A DNA stretch of 64,000 nucleotides, from positions 1-64,000 of the forward strand of contig CAZEXK010000004.1 in assembly GCA_964516815.1 (NCBI GenBank), written 5' to 3'. The position numbers and the translations under genes were made by a program. Below the pieces are notes generated by a model. That model was not told the origin of the DNA, searched no databases, and worked only from the letters and a program-made list of their open reading frames with translations. This stretch comes from CAIJNA01 sp964516815. GTDB taxonomy: Bacteria; Campylobacterota; Campylobacteria; Campylobacterales; Arcobacteraceae. Shown piece after piece: positions 1-7,133 of the stretch (its first letter is position 1; each line of letters begins with the position of its first letter).

Positions 1-39
1 CAATCAATAACAAACATTCTTTATAATTTAATTATATAT

Positions 40-483
40 TTATACTATTGTTCTTTGTGAAACTATTATAAAATTCTTATACATATAATATCCTGTTGTA
101 AAAAAATATAAGATCCATCCTAATATTGGTATTATTAATAATACAGTAATAATAAAATGTATAAATGTCGGTATTAAGATATCTAATAAAGGTTCTTTTG
201 CAATTAATCTTGATATAAAAGTACCTATAAATCCAAAAAGGAATGTTATAGTTAGTGCTACTAATGCAAGTAATAAGCTTGTATTTTCTAATAATTGATT
301 TTTTATGATATATATGTCATTTGCATGATTATTTTCATTGCATTGAAAATCAACGCTCATTCCTTTTTTAGGTGCTGTATTTTCTCTCCACGATTCTTTT
401 GTGAATTTATATCTATTTTCATCTTCACCTGATATTGTTCCTATATTATTATACAAATCAAATCCTAACACTTTTCCTATCAT
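40..483 (-). CDS. Small membrane protein with N-terminal cold-shock-like domain
   Basis: Unrecognised by name. Residues 1-60 look like a degenerate cold-shock/OB fold (start MIGKVLGFD, then ISGEDENRYKF and a KKGMSVDF stretch). Two hydrophobic segments follow at about 69-95 and 106-135, so the OB-like part is tethered to the inner membrane. A strong ribosome binding site (AGGAGAGAGAG) precedes the ATG, which fixes the start. It is divergent from the ABC-F gene and shares a 100-bp upstream region with it. The fold assignment rests on pattern only; nucleic-acid binding is not shown because the aromatic RNP motifs are weak. No function is inferred. Confidence 0.7.
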   Translation of the reverse strand: MIGKVLGFDLYNNIGTISGEDENRYKFTKESWRENTAPKKGMSVDFQCNENNHANDIYIIKNQLLENTSLLLALVALTITFLFGFIGTFISRLIAKEPLLDILIPTFIHFIITVLLIIPILGWILYFFTTGYYMYKNFIIVSQRTIV

Positions 484-505
484 CTCTCTCTCCTAATTGA
501 TTTAT

Positions 506-530
506 AATCATATCATAATAAAATATGATT
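506..530. repeat. 8-bp inverted repeat in a divergent promoter region
   Basis: AATCATAT (506-513) and ATATGATT (523-530) form perfect inverted arms around a 9-bp spacer between two divergent genes. It could be an operator, but 8-bp arms are not rare in sequence this AT-rich, so chance is a fair explanation. Confidence 0.25.
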
Positions 531-558
531 GTTTGTAATTATTTTGTAATTATATGGA

Positions 559-564
559 TATAAT
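559..564 (+). promoter_or_regulatory. -10 box (TATAAT) of the ABC-F gene
   Basis: A perfect TATAAT lies 20 bp before the ATG at 584 and overlaps the upstream in-frame ATG at 554. Transcription from it would begin near 571, so it argues for translation from 584 with a leader of only about 13 nt. Confidence 0.6.
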
Positions 565-583
565 ACGAATAAAAAGTAGTTTT

Positions 584-2413
584 ATGATTCAGTTAACTAA
601 TATTTCAAAATCTTATGGTGAACAAGATTTATTTTTCAATCTTGATTTTAGAATAAATAAAGGTAATAAAATTGGTTTTGTAGGGCGTAACGGTAGTGGT
701 AAATCTACATTATTCAAAATAATACTAGGTGAAGAATCTTACGATACTGGTGAATTAAGTATCCCAAAAGCATATAAAATAGCTTCTTTAAAGCAACATT
801 TAGAATTTACTCAAAATACTATACTAGATGAAGTATCTTTGAGTTTAAGTGAAGATGATAAATATTTTATATACAAAGTAGAAAAAATACTATTTGGACT
901 TGGTTTTAGTAGTGAAGATTTAAATAAACATCCTAATTCATTTTCAGGTGGTTATCAAATAAGATTAAACCTTGCTAAACTGTTAATAACAAAGCCAAAT
1001 CTACTTTTACTTGATGAACCTACAAATTATCTTGATATTTTATCTTTGAGATGGCTAAAAAACTTTTTAAAACTTTTTCAAGGAGAAGTAATAATTATAA
1101 CTCATGATAGAAACTTTATGGATAGCGTTTGTACTCATACTATGGGATTGAATAGAAAAGCTTTATATTTGATAAATGGTAATACTCACAAATTTTATTC
1201 ACAATTAAAAGCAAATGATGAACAATATGACAAAGAAAAATCATCACAAGATAAAAAAGTAAAAGAATTAGAAGAATTTATTGCAAAAAATAAAGCAAGG
1301 GCTTCTACATCTGCGCAAGCACAATCTAAAGTTAAAATATTAGAAAAAATGGACATAAAAAATTCACTAAATGTACAACAAGATTTAAAATTTGATTTTT
1401 CTTTTAAACAAACTACTACTAAGGTATTACTTGAAGTTAAGGATATAAGTTTTGGATATAGCGAAGATAAATTATTATTTAAAAATATTTCTTTTAATTT
1501 GAAAAAAGGGGAAGTACTTGGTATCATTGGCAAAAATGGAAAAGGAAAATCTACGTTATTAAATACACTTACTAATGAATTAAAACATTTAACTGGAGAG
1601 GTAAAATATCATATATCTTCTAGTTTTGGACATTTTGGGCAAACTAATATTTCTCATTTAAATCCTAAAAATACGATAATTGAAGAAATTTATTTAAGTG
1701 ATTCAAAATTAGCTGAGAGTAAAGTTAGAAATATTTGTGGATCTATGATGTTTACGGGAGATTCAAGTTCTAAAAAAATAGCCTTACTTTCTGGTGGTGA
1801 AAAAAGCAGGGTAATGCTTGCAAAAATTATTGCAAGTCCTGTAAATATACTTTTTTTGGATGAACCTACAAATCATTTGGATATGCAAAGTATAGATGCT
1901 CTTACAAGTGCGATTAAAAACTTTGATGGAGCATGTGTAATAGTAACGCATAGTGAAGAATTGTTAAGAAATGTTTGTCATAGACTTATAATATTTTCAA
2001 ATACTGGTGCTAATAGTTTTGATGGTACTTATGATGAGTTCTTAAGTAAAATTGGATGGGATGAGGATGAAGTAATTAAAGAAGTAAAAGTACAAAATAA
2101 AACAAATTACAAAGAAAATAAAAAACAAAGAAGCTTTTTAATAAACCAAAGAAATAAAGAAACATCAAATTTAAAAAAAGAAGTCACAAAGTATGAAAAT
2201 ACTATCATGGCTTATGAGGATGAAGTACAAATTCAACAAGATTTATTAATTAAATCATCAAATAATAATGACAATTCAAAAATTATAGAAATATCATCTA
2301 TAATTAGACAAAAAGAAGAAAAAATTGATGAATTATTTGAAAAACTAGAAAAATCACAAAATTTATTAGATATAATTAATGAAAGCTACGAAGAAAAACT
2401 AAATATATTATAA
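584..2413 (+). CDS. ABC-F family ATPase (Uup/YheS type)
   Basis: A soluble protein with two ABC ATPase domains and no membrane segments. First domain: Walker A GRNGSGKST near residue 34, signature FSGGYQ near 121, Walker B with LLLDEPTN near 143. Second domain: Walker A GKNGKGKST near 316, signature LSGGEKSR near 402, Walker B LFLDEPTNHLD near 425. A charged helical linker joins them (about 205-285) and a coiled-coil tail follows (about 505-609), as in Uup and YheS. The family acts on ribosomes, for example relieving stalled or non-canonical states. An in-frame ATG at 554 is rejected because a -10 box overlaps it and homology begins at MIQLTNISKSYG. The racemase gene follows after 12 bp, probably co-transcribed. 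I see nothing that marks it as an antibiotic-resistance ABC-F. Confidence 0.93.
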   Translation: MIQLTNISKSYGEQDLFFNLDFRINKGNKIGFVGRNGSGKSTLFKIILGEESYDTGELSIPKAYKIASLKQHLEFTQNTILDEVSLSLSEDDKYFIYKVEKILFGLGFSSEDLNKHPNSFSGGYQIRLNLAKLLITKPNLLLLDEPTNYLDILSLRWLKNFLKLFQGEVIIITHDRNFMDSVCTHTMGLNRKALYLINGNTHKFYSQLKANDEQYDKEKSSQDKKVKELEEFIAKNKARASTSAQAQSKVKILEKMDIKNSLNVQQDLKFDFSFKQTTTKVLLEVKDISFGYSEDKLLFKNISFNLKKGEVLGIIGKNGKGKSTLLNTLTNELKHLTGEVKYHISSSFGHFGQTNISHLNPKNTIIEEIYLSDSKLAESKVRNICGSMMFTGDSSSKKIALLSGGEKSRVMLAKIIASPVNILFLDEPTNHLDMQSIDALTSAIKNFDGACVIVTHSEELLRNVCHRLIIFSNTGANSFDGTYDEFLSKIGWDEDEVIKEVKVQNKTNYKENKKQRSFLINQRNKETSNLKKEVTKYENTIMAYEDEVQIQQDLLIKSSNNNDNSKIIEISSIIRQKEEKIDELFEKLEKSQNLLDIINESYEEKLNIL

Positions 2414-2425
2414 AGGGATTATATA

Positions 2426-3112
2426 ATGAAAACAATTGGATTATTAGGTGGTATGTCTTGGGAATCTAGTATATTATATTATAAAATTATAAATGAACAA
2501 ACAAATGCAATTTTAGGTTTTCAAAATAATGCAAAATCTATAATGTTTACTGTAAATTTTAATGAAATTGAAAAATTACAACATCAAAATAAATGGGATG
2601 AGGCTTGTGATATTTTAATTGATGCTTGCAAGGTATTGGAAAATTCAGGAGCATCATTTATTGTTCTTTGTACTAATACTATGCATAAGTTATTACCAGA
2701 GATTCAAAAAAAAATAAATATACCATTTTTACATATAGCAAAAGCCACATTAACAGAAATAAAAGAAAAAAAAATTACTAAAGTAGCATTATTGGGTACA
2801 AAATTTACAATGGAAGATGATTTTTATAAAAAAATTTTAATTAATGAAGGTATTGAAGTTGTAATTCCAAATAAAAAAGATATAGATATTATTCATCATA
2901 TAATTTATAATGAACTTTGCTTAGGTAAAATTAAAAATGAATCAAAAAAAGAGTTTCTTAGAATCATTGAATCTATGAAAGATGTTCAAGGTGTCATTTT
3001 AGGTTGTACCGAAATAACTATGCTTGTATCTCAATCTGACCTAGATATAGTTGTTTTTGATACAACTAGAATACATGCTGTTCAAGCAGTCAATATGGCT
3101 TTGTCAAAATAG
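2426..3112 (+). CDS. Aspartate/glutamate racemase family protein
   Basis: PLP-independent amino-acid racemase of the Asp/Glu/hydantoin racemase superfamily. It opens with the typical MKTIGLLGGMSWESS and has the two catalytic cysteines expected for two-base racemisation: C82 in CTNTMH and C194 in GCTE. Length (228 aa) is normal for the RacD/YgeA subgroup. The substrate cannot be read from sequence: YgeA-type enzymes are broad-specificity, others act on aspartate or glutamate. It follows the ABC-F gene by 12 bp and converges on lnt with a single base between stop codons. Confidence 0.88.
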   Translation: MKTIGLLGGMSWESSILYYKIINEQTNAILGFQNNAKSIMFTVNFNEIEKLQHQNKWDEACDILIDACKVLENSGASFIVLCTNTMHKLLPEIQKKINIPFLHIAKATLTEIKEKKITKVALLGTKFTMEDDFYKKILINEGIEVVIPNKKDIDIIHHIIYNELCLGKIKNESKKEFLRIIESMKDVQGVILGCTEITMLVSQSDLDIVVFDTTRIHAVQAVNMALSK

Positions 3113-3113
3113 A

Positions 3114-4247
3114 TTATTTTATAATCATATTTTTGGATTTATTTGCACTATGATATATAATAACTTTATTTTTTTTAGCATAATATCTTAATAATAATTT
3201 TTGTAAAGTTGGCTCAATAGATGGTGTGAACCATGCATTGTTAGATGTTGCTATTATATAATTTACATCAATATTTTCATATATTTTTGCACTAGTAGCT
3301 TCATAGCATATAGCATTTCTAAATTTTTGTCCTTTTATTGTAAAAGTACTTGGATTTATAGCTTCAAGGTAATCACTAGCACCATTAAAAAAGTATTTAT
3401 TTATAAAATCTTTGATAATTTTAGGAGCAGGGATTGATTCTCCAAAAGGAACTAATACAACTTTATTTGCAATTTGTATATTGGTATTATCAAATTTATA
3501 TGTAGAATTGTAATATAAATTATTTTTAGAAGATATGGCTCCTGTAATAATTATAATTTTTTTAGATAATTGTTTTAATTCATTTAACACATAGGTGCTA
3601 TCTTGTAAATTTATAGGAAAAGCTGTTTCTGGTAATACTACAAGATCATAGTTATTATGTATTGCATATCTAATATTTTTTAGATTTTCATTTATTATAT
3701 TTACTATATTATTTTTATTCCATTTATCAAATTGATCGACGTTGTATTTTGGCATGTAAATTTTTAGGTCTGATAAAGGTACTTTTGATTCATATGTATT
3801 AAAATATGTATTTATAAGTGGTAAGTCAAGTTTTAACCAATTGAACCCCAAGGGATCTGAAAAGTGAAGTAAAACTAATAAAAAAATTCTTACTATTTTA
3901 TTTGAAAAATAAGCACTAAAGTAAAATAACATACCAAAAATACTCGATATAAACAATAATACCAATGGTATTAAATATATTAATTCATAGTATATGAAAC
4001 TAATTGCTATCCACCAAAACCAGAGTAAGCTTATAAAAAATCCGGCGAAAAACATAGATTTTTTATCCAAAGTTAAAAACAAATAATAAGAAAGTAAAAC
4101 GCTTATTGTATTTACTAGTTTATTACTTAAATCAAAATATTCAAAATAAATAAAGGAGGAGAATAAAGCAGCTGTAATAAAGCCATTTATTAAGATGTTT
4201 TTAGTATAATATTCGCTTTTAAAACTAAATTTCAAAGGATTTATCAT
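3114..4247 (-). CDS. lnt: Apolipoprotein N-acyltransferase, short form
   Basis: Adds the third acyl chain to the N-terminal cysteine of lipoproteins in the inner membrane. About four or five hydrophobic segments (roughly residues 17-130) precede a periplasmic nitrilase domain. The Glu-Lys-Cys triad is visible: E207 in LPETAFP, K262 in NKVVLVPFGE and C314 in ICYEATS. At 377 aa it is far shorter than the enterobacterial enzyme (about 510); it has fewer N-terminal membrane segments and no final C-terminal one. Lgt, which acts earlier in the pathway, is at 23027-23842. Its ATG shares two bases with the divergent yajC ATG (CATG at 4245-4248) and no clear ribosome binding site precedes it, so the start is less certain than the identity. 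Confidence 0.88.
   Translation of the reverse strand: MINPLKFSFKSEYYTKNILINGFITAALFSSFIYFEYFDLSNKLVNTISVLLSYYLFLTLDKKSMFFAGFFISLLWFWWIAISFIYYELIYLIPLVLLFISSIFGMLFYFSAYFSNKIVRIFLLVLLHFSDPLGFNWLKLDLPLINTYFNTYESKVPLSDLKIYMPKYNVDQFDKWNKNNIVNIINENLKNIRYAIHNNYDLVVLPETAFPINLQDSTYVLNELKQLSKKIIIITGAISSKNNLYYNSTYKFDNTNIQIANKVVLVPFGESIPAPKIIKDFINKYFFNGASDYLEAINPSTFTIKGQKFRNAICYEATSAKIYENIDVNYIIATSNNAWFTPSIEPTLQKLLLRYYAKKNKVIIYHSANKSKNMIIK
4205..4210 (+). promoter_or_regulatory. -10 box (TATAAT) for yajC-secD-secF, inside lnt
   Basis: TATAAT lies 36 bp before the yajC ATG, with AAGGAT (4235-4240) as ribosome binding site. Both lie inside the first codons of the oppositely oriented lnt gene, because the two start codons overlap. 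Confidence 0.5.
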
Positions 4248-4521
4248 GGAAGCACAATCAGGAAGTATGTTAGGTTCATTATTACCTCTAATAGCGTTAT
4301 TCGCTATATTTTATTTTTTAATCATTAGACCACAACAAAAACAACAAAAACAACATAAATCAATGTTAGAAGCTTTAGTTAAAGGTGATGAGATTATAAC
4401 AACTGGTGGCTTAATAGTTGAAATTGCTAAAGTTGAAGAAGAGTTTTATTTAATAAAATTAAGTGATGGTAGTCAAAGTAAACTAGCAAAAGCATATGTT
4501 TCTACAAAAATAGAAAGTTAA
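4246..4521 (+). CDS. yajC: Sec translocase accessory subunit YajC
   Basis: Single-span inner-membrane partner of SecDF. A short N-terminal tail leads into one hydrophobic helix (about residues 9-27), then the hallmark FLIIRPQQKQQKQH stretch and a small basic cytoplasmic domain with EIITTGGLIVEI. Length (91 aa) is normal. It is the first gene of yajC-secD-secF, with 3 bp to secD. The ATG has an AAGGAT ribosome binding site. Confidence 0.97.
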   Translation: MEAQSGSMLGSLLPLIALFAIFYFLIIRPQQKQQKQHKSMLEALVKGDEIITTGGLIVEIAKVEEEFYLIKLSDGSQSKLAKAYVSTKIES

Positions 4522-4524
4522 GAA

Positions 4525-6093
4525 TTGAATTTTTTAAATTTTAGGTTAATGATATTTATATTAGCCACTTTATTTGGAGTAATATTTTCTATTCCTTCAT
4601 TATTACAAACGCAAGATGGTAAAAAAATATCATTGGGACTTGATTTGCAAGGTGGTTTACATATGCTTTTAGGTGTGCAAACTGAAAAAGCAGTTGAATT
4701 AAAAATAAAAACTACAGCCTCTGGAATTTCTTATTTTTGTGATAATAATAGTATCTTAATCGATAATTTGACTATAAATAAAAAAAATCTTACATTTTTA
4801 TTGCTTGATGACAGTGAAGAAAAAAATATCGATGAAATGTTAGCTGAGATAAAAGGTTTAGTTATTAATAAATCAGATACTTTGTTGTATGATATTTCTT
4901 TAACTCAAGATGAAACTCAATTTACAAAAGATCAAGCTGTTGATCAAGCTGTTGAAACTATCAGAAATAGGTTGGATCAATTTGGTTTAGCTGAACCATC
5001 AGTAACAAAACAAGGTCAAGAAGATATAGTTGTTCAACTTCCTGGAATTAAAACTCAAGAAGAAGAACAAAGAGCAAGAGAACTTATATCTAAACCTGCT
5101 ATCTTGGAACTTATGGCTATTGATGAAATAAAAGCTGATCAAGTTTATACAATGAATAAAGCACAAGCTAAAGAAGTTGGAGATGTTATTTTACCAGATG
5201 CAGTTAATCCAGCTACAAAATATTTGATAAAACAAATACCAATTCTAACTGGATCTGAAATTACAGATGCGAGAGTTTCTTTTGATGAATCAAATCAGCC
5301 AGTAATAGGGTTTACTTTAAATACATTTGGAGCTAAGGTTTTTGGTGATTTTACTGCTAAGAGTATAGGAAATAGATTAGCTGTAGTCCTTGATGGAAAA
5401 GTTTTTTCAGCACCTGTAATTAGAGAAAGAATAGGTGGAGGTTCTGGACAAATATCAGGAGGCTTTACTGTTGAAGAAGCAGGGTCTGTTGCAATTGCAT
5501 TACGTTCAGGTGCATTACCTGCTCCAATTATTATGCTTGAAAAAAGATCAGTGGGACCTAGTTTGGGTGCTGATAGTATTCAAGCATCGATGATTGCATT
5601 GATTAGTGGTTTTATAATTGTATTTATATTTATGATTTTTTATTATAGATTTGCAGGTATAATTTCAAATATTGCATTGGTTACAAATATATTTTTGATA
5701 ATTGCAGTTATGTCAATGTTTGGTGCAACTCTAACACTTCCTGGAATGGCAGGTATTATTTTAACTGTTGGAATAGCAGTTGATGCTAATGTTATTATTA
5801 ATGAAAGAATAAGAGAACTATTACAAGAAGGCAAGAGTGTTGTTAAGAGTATTGAAGATGGATACAAAAATGCAATGAGTGCAATCTTAGATGCAAATAT
5901 CACTACATTGTTGGTTGCTGTTATCTTATATGCTTATGGTACTGGACCTATAAAAGGTTTTGCTATTACTATTAGTATTGGTATTTTGGCTTCAATGTTA
6001 ACTGCTATTTTAGGTACTCATGGAATTTATGATGCATTAATACACAAAATTTCAAAAGATAAAAATTTGAAGAAATGGTTTGGTATAAGTTAA
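4525..6093 (+). CDS. secD: Protein translocase subunit SecD
   Basis: Uses the proton motive force to assist late steps of Sec export. An N-terminal membrane helix (about 7-24) is followed by GLDLQGGLHML, a periplasmic P1 region with a VDQAVETIRNRLDQFG segment near 135-150, and five C-terminal membrane helices (about 355-510) of the RND fold. The start is TTG. The next in-frame ATG (4549) would remove the cytoplasmic residues and part of the first helix, so TTG is preferred. At 522 aa it is in the short size class seen in this phylum. Its stop overlaps the secF start (TAATG). Confidence 0.96.
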   Translation: MNFLNFRLMIFILATLFGVIFSIPSLLQTQDGKKISLGLDLQGGLHMLLGVQTEKAVELKIKTTASGISYFCDNNSILIDNLTINKKNLTFLLLDDSEEKNIDEMLAEIKGLVINKSDTLLYDISLTQDETQFTKDQAVDQAVETIRNRLDQFGLAEPSVTKQGQEDIVVQLPGIKTQEEEQRARELISKPAILELMAIDEIKADQVYTMNKAQAKEVGDVILPDAVNPATKYLIKQIPILTGSEITDARVSFDESNQPVIGFTLNTFGAKVFGDFTAKSIGNRLAVVLDGKVFSAPVIRERIGGGSGQISGGFTVEEAGSVAIALRSGALPAPIIMLEKRSVGPSLGADSIQASMIALISGFIIVFIFMIFYYRFAGIISNIALVTNIFLIIAVMSMFGATLTLPGMAGIILTVGIAVDANVIINERIRELLQEGKSVVKSIEDGYKNAMSAILDANITTLLVAVILYAYGTGPIKGFAITISIGILASMLTAILGTHGIYDALIHKISKDKNLKKWFGIS

Positions 6094-7064
6094 TGGAATT
6101 TTTTAAATCACATAAAACATATTCGTTTATGCAAAAAAGATTACCTTTTTTAGGTTTATCTTCATTGTTAGTTATTGCATCTATTGTATTATTATTTACA
6201 AAAGGTTTAAACTTTGGTGTTGATTTTACTGGTGGAACAGTTATCCAAGTTCAATATGTTAAAGAAGCTCCATTAAATGAAATTAGAAATATCCTAAATC
6301 AAAATGAAAAATTTAAAAACTCTAGTGTTACAAACTTTGGTTCTAAACAAGAAGTTATTATAAAGTTTTCACATTCATCTGCATCTTTAGGTACTGATAC
6401 AGGTGATGAAGTTAGAAAACTATTAATAAATAGTGGTGAATTTGAGATAAGAAGAGTAGATATTGTAGGACCTAAAGTTGGTGGAGAGTTACAAGAAAAA
6501 GGGCTTATGGCTTTGACTTTATCTATTATAGTTATATTGCTTTATGTATCGTTTCGTTTTGAATATAGATTTGCTTTAGCATCTGTTTTTGCTTTGGTTC
6601 ATGATGTTACTATTACTCTTGGCGCTATAATACTTTTTAATGTTGATGTAAATCTTGATATCTTAGCTGCTATTTTAACTATCCTTGGATATTCTATCAA
6701 TGATACTATTATTGTGTTTGATAGAATTAGAGAGGGAATTACAAGTTCTAAAGAGCCTGATTTACAACAAGTTATAAATACATCTGTATCTAAAACATTA
6801 AGTAGAACAACACTAACTTCTCTTACAACATTTTTTGTTGTGTTAACATTATTTTTATTTGGTGGAGAAATTATAAATGGCTTTAGTTTAACTTTGATTG
6901 TTGGAATTATAGTTGGAACTTATTCTTCTATATTTGTGGCTTCTTCATTACTTGTTCAGTTAAATTTCTCAATATCAGCTTATAGACAAGCTGAGGCTGA
7001 CAAATTAAAAATAAAAAAAGATAAAGATAGACTTAGAGCTCAATTTGAGCAGGGCACAGTTTAA
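6093..7064 (+). CDS. secF: Protein translocase subunit SecF
   Basis: Partner of SecD in the SecDF-YajC complex. The N-terminal helix is followed by GLNFGVDFTGGTVIQV, a small periplasmic domain, and five membrane helices containing the conserved ILTILGYSINDTIIVFDRIRE stretch. The start at 6093 forms a TAATG overlap with the secD stop and gives the expected MEFFKSHK N-terminus. An in-frame ATG 18 bp upstream lies inside secD and adds no family residues. A basic tail ends the protein, and a hairpin lies just beyond the stop. Confidence 0.95.
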   Translation: MEFFKSHKTYSFMQKRLPFLGLSSLLVIASIVLLFTKGLNFGVDFTGGTVIQVQYVKEAPLNEIRNILNQNEKFKNSSVTNFGSKQEVIIKFSHSSASLGTDTGDEVRKLLINSGEFEIRRVDIVGPKVGGELQEKGLMALTLSIIVILLYVSFRFEYRFALASVFALVHDVTITLGAIILFNVDVNLDILAAILTILGYSINDTIIVFDRIREGITSSKEPDLQQVINTSVSKTLSRTTLTSLTTFFVVLTLFLFGGEIINGFSLTLIVGIIVGTYSSIFVASSLLVQLNFSISAYRQAEADKLKIKKDKDRLRAQFEQGTV

Positions 7065-7070
7065 TATTTT

Positions 7071-7098
7071 ATATACTTCATTTTATAATGAGGTATAT
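7071..7098 (+). terminator. Hairpin terminator after secF
   Basis: ATATACTTCATT (7071-7082) pairs with AATGAGGTATAT (7087-7098) around a TTAT loop, with one G-U pair, and a T-rich run follows. A TATAAT (7084-7089) spans the loop and could be the -10 box of mfd, giving a 40-nt leader. Terminator and promoter would then share the same bases. Confidence 0.55.
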
Positions 7099-7133
7099 TT
7101 ATTTTTATTAAAAAATAATATTAGGTATTATAA

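Noticed and set aside
1195..1533. Long open frame on the minus strand inside the ABC-F gene, and similar antisense frames under secD, mfd, dnaJ, ftsZ and others
   Set aside because: They lie fully inside well-supported genes, show no family motif and have no ribosome binding site; they are shadows of AT-rich coding sequence.
554..2413. ABC-F protein as an antibiotic target-protection determinant
   Set aside because: The linker and C-terminal coiled coil resemble Uup/YheS housekeeping types, and nothing mobile is nearby.
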